Source: Cloacimonetes bacterium UBA5456
Lineage (GTDB): Bacteria; Cloacimonadota; Cloacimonadia; Cloacimonadales; Cloacimonadaceae
Direction: 5' to 3'
Length of the DNA stretch: 14,238 bases
Assembly: GCA_002427325.1 (NCBI GenBank)
Contig: DIQS01000011.1
Span: forward strand, 45,478-59,715
Part shown: piece after piece, positions 6,902 through 14,238 of the stretch
How positions within the stretch are numbered: position 1 is the stretch's first letter
How the letters are laid out: each line of letters begins with the position of its first letter
Notes under the pieces: model-generated
The model's input: the letters and a program-made list of their open reading frames with translations, nothing else
Database searches by the model: none
Told to the model about the DNA's origin: nothing
Program-made: the position numbers and the translations under genes

Positions 6902-8092
6902 ATGATAGAAATAACAGGAAAATATGGAACAGCCATTGTTTTCACCGAGGATGTGGAAGCAACGGCATATTCCCAACTCAAAGAAATACTCGATTCCGAG
7001 ACGCAGATTGCCCTCGGCGCAAATATCCGTGTGATGCCGGACGTGCATGCGGGCTTAGGCTGCGTGATCGGCACCACCATGCAGATCACCGACAAAGTGG
7101 TGCCAAACTTCGTCGGCGTCGATATCGGCTGTGGTATGAAGGTTCAAAAACTCCAAGAGAAAGCCGAAGACATAGACCTCGCCAAGCTGGATAACATCAT
7201 AAAGAAGCGTATCCCCTCCGGATTTTCCATCCGCGACAAGCCTCACGCACTCGCCGCTGAGACTCGCATCGAAGAGCTGAGATGTAAGAACTTTGTCAAT
7301 CTCGATAGAGCCTATAAATCCATTGGCACTTTAGGCGGCGGCAACCACTTTATCGAGCTAAATGAGGACGATGAAGGCACGCTCTATCTCGTGATCCACT
7401 CCGGCTCGCGCCACCTCGGAACGCAGATTGCAGGCTATTATCAGGAAGAAGCACACCTTCGCCTCAACGCCAAACACAGCCAAAGAATCCAATTTGATGG
7501 CAAGATGAAGAAGAAAGATTTCAGACGCGCCAAACGCAAACAAGCCGAAGCCAGGATACCCAAAAACTTGGCTTATTGCGAGGGCGAACTCATGCAAGAC
7601 TATCTCATCGACATGGATATTGGTCAAGAATTTGCCTTCATCAATCGCCGCGCCATGGCTGAGATTATCATCAGTTCCATGGGCTGGACGGTTTTAGAAG
7701 AATTTCAGACCATCCACAACTATATCGACACCAAAAACATGATCCTCAGAAAAGGCGCCGTCTCCGCCCAGAAGGATGAAATCTTGCTCATCCCCATCAA
7801 CATGCAATTCGGTTCGCTGATCTGCATCGGCAAAGGAAATCCGCATTGGAACCACTCTGCCCCACACGGTGCAGGCAGGGTGATGAGCCGCCGTCAAGCG
7901 CGGGAAAGGGTTTCACTGCAAGACTTTCGAGATAGCATGCAAGGCATCTATACCAGCTCGGTGAATCGGGATACCTTGGATGAAGCACCGATGGTGTATA
8001 AACCCGCCGAAGAGATCATGGAAAATATCAAAGATACCGTGGATGTGCTCGAGATTATCCGCCCTATTTATAACTTCAAGGCGGCGGATTGA
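6902..8092 (+). CDS. rtcB: RtcB-family 3'-phosphate RNA ligase
   Basis: RtcB joins RNA 2',3'-cyclic phosphate or 3'-phosphate ends to 5'-OH ends using GTP and Mn2+, in RNA repair or tRNA healing. From the ATG at 6902 the protein has 396 residues, close to the bacterial enzyme (E. coli about 408). Diagnostic residues are visible: DVHAG at 47-51, the metal-binding Cys77 in VDIGCG, GGGNHF at 146-151, HSGSR at 166-170, HNY at 272-274 and the nucleotidyl-accepting His322 in SAPHGAGR. The frame stays open upstream to a TTG at 6836. That would add 22 residues unlike the family and has no ribosome site, so I reject it; the ATG also lacks a clear Shine-Dalgarno. The gene stands alone between oppositely oriented transcripts. 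No archease, rtcA or rtcR gene is adjacent, so regulation and partner are not shown. Confidence 0.96.
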   Translation: MIEITGKYGTAIVFTEDVEATAYSQLKEILDSETQIALGANIRVMPDVHAGLGCVIGTTMQITDKVVPNFVGVDIGCGMKVQKLQEKAEDIDLAKLDNIIKKRIPSGFSIRDKPHALAAETRIEELRCKNFVNLDRAYKSIGTLGGGNHFIELNEDDEGTLYLVIHSGSRHLGTQIAGYYQEEAHLRLNAKHSQRIQFDGKMKKKDFRRAKRKQAEARIPKNLAYCEGELMQDYLIDMDIGQEFAFINRRAMAEIIISSMGWTVLEEFQTIHNYIDTKNMILRKGAVSAQKDEILLIPINMQFGSLICIGKGNPHWNHSAPHGAGRVMSRRQARERVSLQDFRDSMQGIYTSSVNRDTLDEAPMVYKPAEEIMENIKDTVDVLEIIRPIYNFKAAD

Positions 8093-8095
8093 TAA

Positions 8096-8119
8096 GAGAG
8101 TATAAAACTCTCGTTTTTT
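8096..8119 (+). terminator. Intrinsic terminator of rtcB
   Basis: Four bases after the rtcB stop, GAGAGT (8096-8101) pairs with ACTCTC (8107-8112) around a 5-base loop ATAAA. A G and six T follow at 8114-8119. Stem, short loop and T-tract are as expected for a rho-independent terminator, though the stem is only 6 bp. Confidence 0.8.
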
Positions 8120-8120
8120 C

Positions 8121-8266
8121 GGTTAACGGGGGCGTTAACCTACCGGTTCGAGTGGCAAAGTCTGATGATGCGGCCGGTGGGGCATCGCCATCGTTGCAAC
8201 GAGCGTCATTATTCCTTCCTAAATCATACTCTTCTGCACATGCGTTAATGAAGGCGTTAACCTACC
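8121..8266. repeat. Palindrome plus direct repeat in the convergent intergenic region
   Basis: GGTTAACG (8121-8128) and CGTTAACC (8133-8140) form a perfect 8-bp inverted repeat around GGGG. The right arm and what follows, GGCGTTAACCTACC (8131-8144), recur exactly at 8253-8266, 122 bases on. Between them lie a GATGC/GCATC pair flanking a G-rich loop (about 8167-8187) and the perfect palindrome CGTTGCAACG (8192-8201). The stretch is open in the frame that begins at the rtcB end, but the translation looks like non-coding repeat. I read it as a dispersed intergenic element (REP or MITE-like); genome-wide copies are inference. Confidence 0.55.
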
Positions 8267-8303
8267 TATAAATAGAACGCTGCGCCTTCTGCAATAGTGA
8301 ACA

Positions 8304-8341
8304 ATAGAAAAAGCCCTCTCCAGTTTCTCGGATGAGGGCTT
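8304..8341 (-). terminator. Intrinsic terminator of the beta-helix operon
   Basis: AAGCCCTC (8311-8318) and GAGGGCTT (8334-8341) form an 8-bp stem. The 15-base loop can pair 3 more bases (TCC with GGA). On the minus strand the stem ends in GGGCTTTTTCTATT, a run of five T, about 24 bases after the stop codon of the 815-residue protein. It faces the rtcB terminator, as expected for convergent transcripts. Confidence 0.85.
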
Positions 8342-8364
8342 ATGCAGTTTATTGTTAAATTATC

Positions 8365-10812
8365 TTATTTCACCATAATCATCTTTCGGCTTTTGCTTTG
8401 TTTTGCTGATTCAACTCTATATAGATACATTCCCGACGCCACAGCCGAACCATTGTCGTCCAAGCCATCCCACACTCTACTATGCCGCCCGCTACTAAGT
8501 GCCTCATTAACTAAGGTTCTCACCACCTGTCCGCGCATATTATATATTTTCAGACTACACATAGCCGGCTCTTTCAGCTCAAAGGCTATGGTGGTCTCAG
8601 GATTAAAAGGATTGGGATAGTTTTGTTCTAAGATCAAATGTTCAAAAATAGGTGAAATAAGGTCTTCATTTGAAACCCATGGCTCGGAATTATACTCAAA
8701 ACAACCCATGTCGATGCGATCGTTCCATACGCGTATGTTTCCTGCCAGATCGTAAGGTGGTAAATCCAAATCGCAGATATCCGGAGTGCCGCTATCTACG
8801 CAGGGCGAAAACTCAGAAAGATTATAGTTGAAGTCACCCGGGCTGCCAAATCCACTACCTGCAAAGAGAGGGTCTTCATCGATATTTGTATCCCGATAGT
8901 CAATACTATTCCACGGAACAGTATCTTCCAAAATGCCGTCTATACCGCCTTTTATCAAGCAATAATCAAAGGTGAGATGAGTCTGCTCATTAGGATCATT
9001 CGTAGGGATCACATTGATCTGATATTCACTGTCGTTATCAAATATGGAATTGATAAAATTCACTTCACCTCGTACACTTAAGATATAGCTATTGCTACGA
9101 TTGCCCGCAAAAGTACAATTAATATAATCTATTCTTGGATTATTTGCCGTGGCAATTGTCGCGATTTCTCCTCCCCAAGGACCTATTCCGGGAGATACAT
9201 TATCCGCAAACAAGCAATTTCTCAGAGTAAAGTGATTTTGCTGTTGCGGAAACTGAACCCCGACAATCTGTATGACTCTGGCATCATCATCAAGCATGGT
9301 CAGATTTCTAAATTCACAGTTTTCCATTACTAACTCTTCGTCTGCTTCTATCGTAATCACAGGGAATCCCCAAACAGACTGCGAAGTATAACTATTTGTG
9401 AAATTTCGGACTACAAGATTCTTGATTTTGCCTCGGAAAGCAGCTCTCTCCTCACCCGGAGTTCCACTGCCTCCTACATAAAGTAGATCGACATCACCAG
9501 TTTCAATATCTTCTATTATAATATTGTCAAAGAAGCTTTCATTTTCGCCTGATACGCATAAGTTAATTATCGTAGGATTGTTATGGAAAGTTCCATAATA
9601 ACCGGCAGGAATATCGTGTATGCGTAGATTCGATAAATGTGCCTCAGTAGTTCTTAAGTTGCCATGAAGAGCACTACAATAGTTATCAAAACCTTGTGCC
9701 GTGATAGACATACCATCCAAATATATATGAGGTTCAATAAAAGCTGAAAAAGCATGACCACCTAACCTAAGTTCCATCAATGGGCTTGGTTCACATATTA
9801 TTTTGGTGACATCAATTCCGCTTCCTTGAACTTTGACCCACTGCTTCAAAGCAATGGGAAAGATTTGCTCATTTGCAGTGCGGGAATACTCTCCCGGCAA
9901 TATAAATACGCTATTCTTATTCTCTCTATTTGAAGCGGTTCTATAGATGGCTTCATGTATGGTCTTCAGAGCGGTATCGGGAGTAAGTCCGTCATTTGCA
10001 TCATCCCCCTCTGTGGATACATAAAGATCGCTATCAATTTCCTCATGATATGCGTTCAGAATATCGAAATTGATATAAAAATTATAGACAAAATGATTAT
10101 TGCTTAAATAGATAGCATGATATTCAGATGGATTTAGCACGGAAAACGTGTCGAGCGGCATATCCAAATCTCGAGTAGCATAATGAATACATATATCCTG
10201 TCCTGCACCGGAACGGTTATTATAGATCGAACAGCGGTTATCGGGATCAAAGTTTAAAGGATATGTATTAGTTATGCTGGAAACATATATGCCTCCCCCT
10301 TGGTTAAGGCTATAATTGTCTCTGATTGTAACCCCACTCAAGGATACATTTGCCCTTATTATGTTTATTCCGCCACCAAATCTTGCTTGATTGCCGAATA
10401 TCATGCAATTTATCACGCTGGTGCGCCCGCTGATACTAATGCCTCCTCCTCCGCCCATTCTTGCTCCTCTTGTGATGCTGAAGCCCCTTATGATGGTGTT
10501 TTCTGTATTTTGAGCCACTCTTATGCAGACGCTTATATTATTCCCATCAATTATAGTAGAATCTATATAGCTTGAATCCCCGCTGCTCGCTTCCAAGCTT
10601 TTCAATGTGATATTATTTTTATTAATCTCTATATTTTCAAAATATCTACCGGGATATACTAAGATGGTATCACCGGGATCGGCAGCATCCAATGCATCTT
10701 GAATAGAAATATAGTCTCCGCTGCCATCTTGCTTTACATTGAGCGTTATGGAAAGCAGCATACAGGGCAAAATGCCCAGGATCGTTAGTATTATCAAAAC
10801 TTTATTTTTCAT
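8365..10812 (-). CDS. Secreted right-handed beta-helix protein with FlgD-like sorting tail
   Basis: This 815-residue secreted or surface protein has a signal peptide at residues 1-22. Residues 24-200 form a first parallel beta-helix beginning with the typical DGSGDYISIQDALDAADPGDTI entry and IxVxPGxYxEN strand, with Gly-rich rungs (GGGGGISISG, GGGINI, GGGIYVSS). A second entry at 262-310 (LYVSTEGDDANDGLTPDTAL, then FILPGEY) resembles DUF1565 and starts another helix to about 660. That is followed by the closing motif SPCVDSGTPD and DMGCFEY. Residues 728-815 are the C-terminal YPNPFNP/FlgD-like tail ending in KMIMVK, the kind annotated as a type IX-style sorting domain. No polysaccharide-lyase catalytic residues can be assigned, so an adhesin or glycan-binding role is as likely as an enzyme. 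AGAGGA lies 6 bases before the ATG. It is 60 bases downstream of a gene of the same architecture and probably cotranscribed with it. Confidence 0.9.
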   Translation of the reverse strand: MKNKVLIILTILGILPCMLLSITLNVKQDGSGDYISIQDALDAADPGDTILVYPGRYFENIEINKNNITLKSLEASSGDSSYIDSTIIDGNNISVCIRVAQNTENTIIRGFSITRGARMGGGGGISISGRTSVINCMIFGNQARFGGGINIIRANVSLSGVTIRDNYSLNQGGGIYVSSITNTYPLNFDPDNRCSIYNNRSGAGQDICIHYATRDLDMPLDTFSVLNPSEYHAIYLSNNHFVYNFYINFDILNAYHEEIDSDLYVSTEGDDANDGLTPDTALKTIHEAIYRTASNRENKNSVFILPGEYSRTANEQIFPIALKQWVKVQGSGIDVTKIICEPSPLMELRLGGHAFSAFIEPHIYLDGMSITAQGFDNYCSALHGNLRTTEAHLSNLRIHDIPAGYYGTFHNNPTIINLCVSGENESFFDNIIIEDIETGDVDLLYVGGSGTPGEERAAFRGKIKNLVVRNFTNSYTSQSVWGFPVITIEADEELVMENCEFRNLTMLDDDARVIQIVGVQFPQQQNHFTLRNCLFADNVSPGIGPWGGEIATIATANNPRIDYINCTFAGNRSNSYILSVRGEVNFINSIFDNDSEYQINVIPTNDPNEQTHLTFDYCLIKGGIDGILEDTVPWNSIDYRDTNIDEDPLFAGSGFGSPGDFNYNLSEFSPCVDSGTPDICDLDLPPYDLAGNIRVWNDRIDMGCFEYNSEPWVSNEDLISPIFEHLILEQNYPNPFNPETTIAFELKEPAMCSLKIYNMRGQVVRTLVNEALSSGRHSRVWDGLDDNGSAVASGMYLYRVESAKQSKSRKMIMVK

Positions 10813-10872
10813 CTTTATTCCTCTTTATTCATGAGGAAAGGAAGAGCATCCTCCTCCTTCCCTTCTGTTTTT

Positions 10873-13800
10873 TTATTTCATTAAAAGCATTTTTTTGCTT
10901 TGTTTATATTCGGGTGTATCGAGGCGATAGAAATAAACTCCGCTTGCTACAGGCTTGTCGTTTGAGTCTTTACCATTCCAATTTACGTTGTATATCCCTG
11001 CTTCAATCTCCTTATCTACCAATGTCTTTACCAGTTGTCCCTTCAGGTTATATACCTCAAGTTTCACCTTGCTCGCCGTAGGCAAAGAGTAAGAGATGGT
11101 GGTGTTTGGATTGAAGGGATTAGGATAGTTTTGTCCCAAGCTCGGAAGTGCGGGAATATCTTCCCCTTCTTTGTTATCTGCCAGGTTTATCTCAAAATAG
11201 TGATAGTTTGCACCTGCAGCAGTGTGCTTAGGCATCAATTGCTCGTGACTTATCCTTTTGTTCTCAGATAAAAAAGGTGTGCTTTTGCTTGCACGCGGAA
11301 TAAATGTCAGTTCCACTTCGCCATTAGCCAAATCATCCGCGCTTGCCACGTAGGCAGATATCTGCTCCAGATTTTCTTCCACCACTACTGCACCTTTGCA
11401 CACGCCGTCCACATACAAGCCGACTTCTTCATATTGCATCACCATCTCATCCGTGAGTGTGAGATAGATGGGGATATAATCTTCTTTTTCATCATAGACA
11501 AAGCCTTGCGGGCTTGACTTCGTTCGTGGAGGAACGGGAATATTTTCACCCCATTTAAATATATGGTCTTGTGTGGTCTTTACTATCACCATATCGCCCA
11601 GATTTAGCGGCATTATCCTACCGACAATATGCCATTGATCATCGCCCGATTCGCCTATGCGGAATATACTCCAATCCTTGGCTTTGATCATAGTGATATC
11701 ATCCCAGATGCTTGCAAAGGCATGTTCGGGCAAGCGGGAATCATCGCGGAAATAGCCTATCCAATTTTCCCTGTTCCCATATATGGGAAATTCTGTATGA
11801 TCAGGAGTCTTATATCCGCTGTGCCTGAGCACCACGGGCTGTGGAAAATTCGTATTTGCCCGTATTTGCAACATGATTTTATAACCTTGAGGACTGGAGA
11901 CGATATGTTGCATGCATTCATCATTCCATATCTTATTTACATCATCCCATAAAATTGTCTTCATATTCATTCCTGCTTCTACCCATACGATTTTTTCCAG
12001 GTAAGTGGGAACGTCTGCACCATACCGGTTTTCATGTATATGCAGCAAATCCTTAAAGAATTCATTAGCATAAAGCGCACCATCCGTGACAGTATTGAGG
12101 ATAGGATAGCTTACCCAGTGCCATCTTTCCACATCAGCTTGATCCTCGAAGGCATATTCCCAATAGCGATGATTGACAGTGGTATAGGCTCCGATATCGG
12201 CAGGGGTGCCGTCTTCATCTAAGCCGTAACCGGCATCAATGCAGGGAGAAATCACGGTTTCGTCCCATATAGGATGATATGAAGAATCAAGATGCATATT
12301 TTCAACATTACAGATCGTATTATTGAAAGATGTAACTCCTTCAAACTCATTATCAAACATACAGTGTGAGACAATTATGCTGGCCGGTTCAGAATTTGAA
12401 CTACCACGTGAAAAGATAGCATCAATATCTGTCGTCTTAAAAATACAATTTGTGAAGTTTAAATTAACCGGTAAGTATGATAGGACTATCATTTTGTCTG
12501 TGCTTGAATCACCCTTGATAAAAAGTCCACGATCGATATTTAATGTTCCGGTGCATTCATAGTGCATAGCAATAAAATCATTGCCGGAACCATAGGCTCC
12601 GCTATTGATAACATTGCCGGAGAAAATATCGTTTTCTGTAAAAGCACAATAATTAAATCCTACAGCATCGCAATGGCTCTCACTCAGTCCAGCTTGATAT
12701 GCTTCGTTATACAAGAACTCATTGTCTGATATATCAAATTGTGAGATGTTATGCAGATATACCGGGCCTCCGCTTCCAGTTGTTAAATTTTGTTTAAAAC
12801 AATTTTTTCTAATTTTGATCCCGGATGAATCAACTGCATATATAGCTCCACCGGGATAGCCTAACTGGATGCCGTTAGGAGATGTATATTCAGTTGCAGT
12901 ATTTGCATAAAAATGGCAAAGTGAGGTTTCTACATCTTCACAATTTTCCAAATATATTGCACCGCCTCCCCAGGCTTCATTTCTAATAAAATATGAGGAG
13001 TTTATTAGGACGTCTGAACAGTTTAAAAGCCTCATTGATCCAGTGTTTTTGCTGTTGCTATATTTTACTACACAGTCGTAAAGTGATAATCCTGACAATC
13101 CGCTGAAGGTAGTGGAGAAAATATTTTCTGAATGAGAAGATATTCTGCCGAAATGACAGGATATAAATGAGTATTGAGCATTAGTGCCGGAGGTGAATTT
13201 TAGATTATAATCACCTGCTCCCGGTCTCGTAAACTTGATATTTTCAAAAGTAGTGTTCACCCTATTTGCATATATGGATACCGATGAAGCTGTAGGTTCA
13301 AAATACACATCACCGTCATTAAGCCCAATGATTTCCAGTCTTAAGGAATTGTTTGCCGGGTTTGTATAGATTAAATTTGGGTACGATGAAAGCTGATATT
13401 CGCCCTGATGGATGAACAGCTTTACCGAATCGCCGTCATAACCACCATTTACAGCATTGAATATTTTCCCCAAGGCATGATAAGGTGTCTTAAAATAAGG
13501 AAGAGACGAATCAGAAGACACTCTCACAAAACTCAAGTTATATCGAGATAAGCCGATGACTCCCAGGTCTTCAAAATGAGAATTGGAAGGTATATTTATG
13601 TCTTGAATTGTATGAGGATATGTAAACTTTCCCAAGTCTGGGCGAAACATCTCTATCGCAATATAATACTGCCCGGGATTAGTGGTAAATACAAATCTCC
13701 CTGTAGAGTCGGGATTCAACTCATAGACAAGATTATGGCTGTCGGCATTATAAAGTTTTATATCAGTATATACAATATCTGCATGGTCAAAATCTAAAGA

Positions 13801-14016
13801 TAAAGTCCCGACAATGTTGGGTATTTCTCTCTGGTCGGCAAAAAGCCCTGTGCTTATAAGCAATAACAAGATCGAAATTATTAGCCTAAACATTATGCCA
13901 AAAATGCTGTTTACCGAAGAATCAGGCTTATCAACAAATTCTGACATTGCTATTGTTGTTATTTTTTTTTGGGGGGGGAGGGCAAGTTTGCTCTGACTTT
14001 TTGTGCCTATTAACAT
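10873..14016 (-). CDS. Large secreted multidomain beta-helix protein, FlgD-like tail, homopolymer near start
   Basis: Read from the ATG at 14016 (AAAGGA 8 bases upstream) the protein has 1047 residues. The signal peptide does not begin until Met42 (MFRLIISILLLLISTGLFA, 42-60), leaving an odd 41-residue polar extension that contains a C8A9 homopolymer tract. The ATG at 13893 (Met42) would give a normal secreted protein of 1006 residues but has no ribosome site; Met24 has none either. Mature regions in order are: a transthyretin/carboxypeptidase-regulatory-like beta-sandwich (about 66-157); a right-handed beta-helix (about 165-620) with Gly-rich rungs such as GGAIYLENC and closure SPCIDAG; a module beginning WHWVSYPILN (632 to about 825) seen in other proteins of this type; a beta-rich linker; and an 88-residue YPNPFNP/FlgD tail at 960-1047. 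No catalytic residues can be assigned. Likely first gene of a two-gene surface-protein operon. It is visibly more AT-rich than the helicase region. Confidence 0.88.
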   Translation of the reverse strand: MLIGTKSQSKLALPPQKKITTIAMSEFVDKPDSSVNSIFGIMFRLIISILLLLISTGLFADQREIPNIVGTLSLDFDHADIVYTDIKLYNADSHNLVYELNPDSTGRFVFTTNPGQYYIAIEMFRPDLGKFTYPHTIQDINIPSNSHFEDLGVIGLSRYNLSFVRVSSDSSLPYFKTPYHALGKIFNAVNGGYDGDSVKLFIHQGEYQLSSYPNLIYTNPANNSLRLEIIGLNDGDVYFEPTASSVSIYANRVNTTFENIKFTRPGAGDYNLKFTSGTNAQYSFISCHFGRISSHSENIFSTTFSGLSGLSLYDCVVKYSNSKNTGSMRLLNCSDVLINSSYFIRNEAWGGGAIYLENCEDVETSLCHFYANTATEYTSPNGIQLGYPGGAIYAVDSSGIKIRKNCFKQNLTTGSGGPVYLHNISQFDISDNEFLYNEAYQAGLSESHCDAVGFNYCAFTENDIFSGNVINSGAYGSGNDFIAMHYECTGTLNIDRGLFIKGDSSTDKMIVLSYLPVNLNFTNCIFKTTDIDAIFSRGSSNSEPASIIVSHCMFDNEFEGVTSFNNTICNVENMHLDSSYHPIWDETVISPCIDAGYGLDEDGTPADIGAYTTVNHRYWEYAFEDQADVERWHWVSYPILNTVTDGALYANEFFKDLLHIHENRYGADVPTYLEKIVWVEAGMNMKTILWDDVNKIWNDECMQHIVSSPQGYKIMLQIRANTNFPQPVVLRHSGYKTPDHTEFPIYGNRENWIGYFRDDSRLPEHAFASIWDDITMIKAKDWSIFRIGESGDDQWHIVGRIMPLNLGDMVIVKTTQDHIFKWGENIPVPPRTKSSPQGFVYDEKEDYIPIYLTLTDEMVMQYEEVGLYVDGVCKGAVVVEENLEQISAYVASADDLANGEVELTFIPRASKSTPFLSENKRISHEQLMPKHTAAGANYHYFEINLADNKEGEDIPALPSLGQNYPNPFNPNTTISYSLPTASKVKLEVYNLKGQLVKTLVDKEIEAGIYNVNWNGKDSNDKPVASGVYFYRLDTPEYKQSKKMLLMK
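13962..13982 (-). repeat. C8A9 homopolymer tract inside the 5' coding region
   Basis: On the minus strand the tract reads CCC-T-C8-A9, i.e. eight C (13971-13978) followed by nine A (13962-13970), at codons 12-19 of the long frame. In the present register the frame is open. Removing one A gives CAA AAA AAA TAA, an immediate stop. Adding one A leads to a TGA about 13 codons on. Adjacent mononucleotide runs of this length are rare by chance and prone to replication or transcription slippage, but also to sequencing error. Confidence 0.9.
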
Positions 14017-14024
14017 TTTCTACA

Positions 14025-14030
14025 TCCTTT
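14025..14030 (-). promoter_or_regulatory. Ribosome-binding site AAAGGA deciding the long start
   Basis: AAAGGA on the minus strand lies 8 bases before the ATG at 14016. Neither internal ATG (13947 or 13893) has a comparable site, so this is the evidence for translation beginning upstream of the homopolymer tract. A short CCCT/AGGG pair (14031-14041) lies immediately upstream. Confidence 0.55.
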
Positions 14031-14071
14031 CCCTTATAGGGAGAATAAGAGTTTATTTGTAGATTTACATG

Positions 14072-14187
14072 CGTGAATATTAGTCCACGATGTTCATCAA
14101 GCTTCCCGAAGGCCTCTTTTTATCCTTCACCACTACATGATAATAAATAATATTCTTATATCTTTGACAGATTATAAAATCACGAAA
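14072..14187 (-). other. Leader region with an ATG-less open frame ending GSLMNIVD
   Basis: Between the promoter and the first gene, one minus-strand frame is open for 35 codons after the TAA at 14188-14190. It ends VVVKDKKRPSGSLMNIVD before TAA at 14080-14082. It has no ATG near its beginning and no clear ribosome site, so I do not call it a gene. The AAGAGGCCTTCGGGAAGC segment inside it may form a short hairpin. The look is of a recurring leader or repeat module rather than a protein; that reading is inference. Confidence 0.3.
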
Positions 14188-14196
14188 TTATGTCAA
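14169..14196 (-). promoter_or_regulatory. Sigma-70-like promoter for the beta-helix operon
   Basis: On the minus strand a perfect TTGACA (14191-14196) is followed after 16 bases by TAATCT (14169-14174). A perfect TATAAT (14171-14176) is also present, but only 14 bases away. The predicted start near 14160 leaves a 5' untranslated leader of roughly 140 bases before the ATG at 14016. Confidence 0.6.
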
Positions 14197-14238
14197 TGTT
14201 TTTTACGAATTTTCAGGTAGTGTCTCAAACGTTGGTGT

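Noticed and set aside
8089..8271. 60-codon plus-strand ORF after rtcB
   Set aside because: It has no ATG or ribosome site of its own, starts inside the rtcB end and runs through a terminator and palindrome. It is better explained as an intergenic repeat.
10300..10575. Plus-strand 91-codon ORF opposite the beta-helix gene
   Set aside because: It is antisense to conserved Gly-rich helix rungs, with no ribosome site and no recognisable domain.
10813..10872. Terminator between the two beta-helix genes
   Set aside because: A bulged hairpin (GGAAGGAG with CTCTTCC on the minus strand) is possible, but no T-tract follows it. I read the genes as cotranscribed.
8365..14016. CRISPR, tRNA or toxin-antitoxin content in the accessory region
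   Set aside because: There are no regularly spaced direct repeats, cloverleaf-like sequence or small paired genes. The internal repetition is protein-level beta-helix rungs.

Overview
The window reads as chromosomal DNA from an uncultured anaerobe of the FCB superphylum, most likely a Candidatus Cloacimonadota (Cloacimonas-like) bacterium. This rests on recognition, not a search. The grounds are two large secreted beta-helix proteins ending in the YPNPFNP / FlgD-like C-terminal sorting module, a lipoprotein with the Cys-x(n)-NPLDP start common in that group, and a generally AT-leaning composition.

Region 1 (125-6597, minus strand) looks like one tightly packed six-gene operon. In transcription order it encodes a WecA/TagO-type polyprenyl-phosphate sugar-1-phosphate transferase, a metallo-beta-lactamase-fold hydrolase, a TPR lipoprotein, a small membrane protein of DUF5683 type, a fibronectin-III-like lipoprotein and a PcrA/UvrD helicase. 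Gaps are two 4-base ATGA overlaps, then 13, 3 and 0 bases. Four of the first five products are membrane or envelope proteins, so the block looks like an envelope operon with a DNA-repair helicase at its end. A 36-codon leader ORF with a perfect Shine-Dalgarno overlaps the first gene.

Region 2 (6598-8119) is a divergent intergenic stretch followed by a plus-strand rtcB RNA ligase gene, closed by a good intrinsic terminator.

Region 3 (8121-8341) is a convergent intergenic stretch. It carries a perfect 8-bp inverted repeat, a 14-bp direct repeat of one arm and a second intrinsic terminator facing the other way. It looks like a dispersed non-coding repeat.

Region 4 (8365-14238, minus strand) holds two consecutive secreted right-handed beta-helix proteins (815 and up to 1047 residues), both ending in an 88-residue sorting/FlgD-like tail. 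The upstream gene has a C8A9 homopolymer tract between its best ribosome-binding site and its signal peptide. A one-base loss or gain there would hit an early stop, so this is a candidate phase-variation or slippage switch and the most interesting signal in the window. Upstream lie a sigma-70-like promoter and a leader that may be a recurring module. The right edge resembles an insertion-sequence end.

I see no tRNA, rRNA, CRISPR array or complete mobile element.
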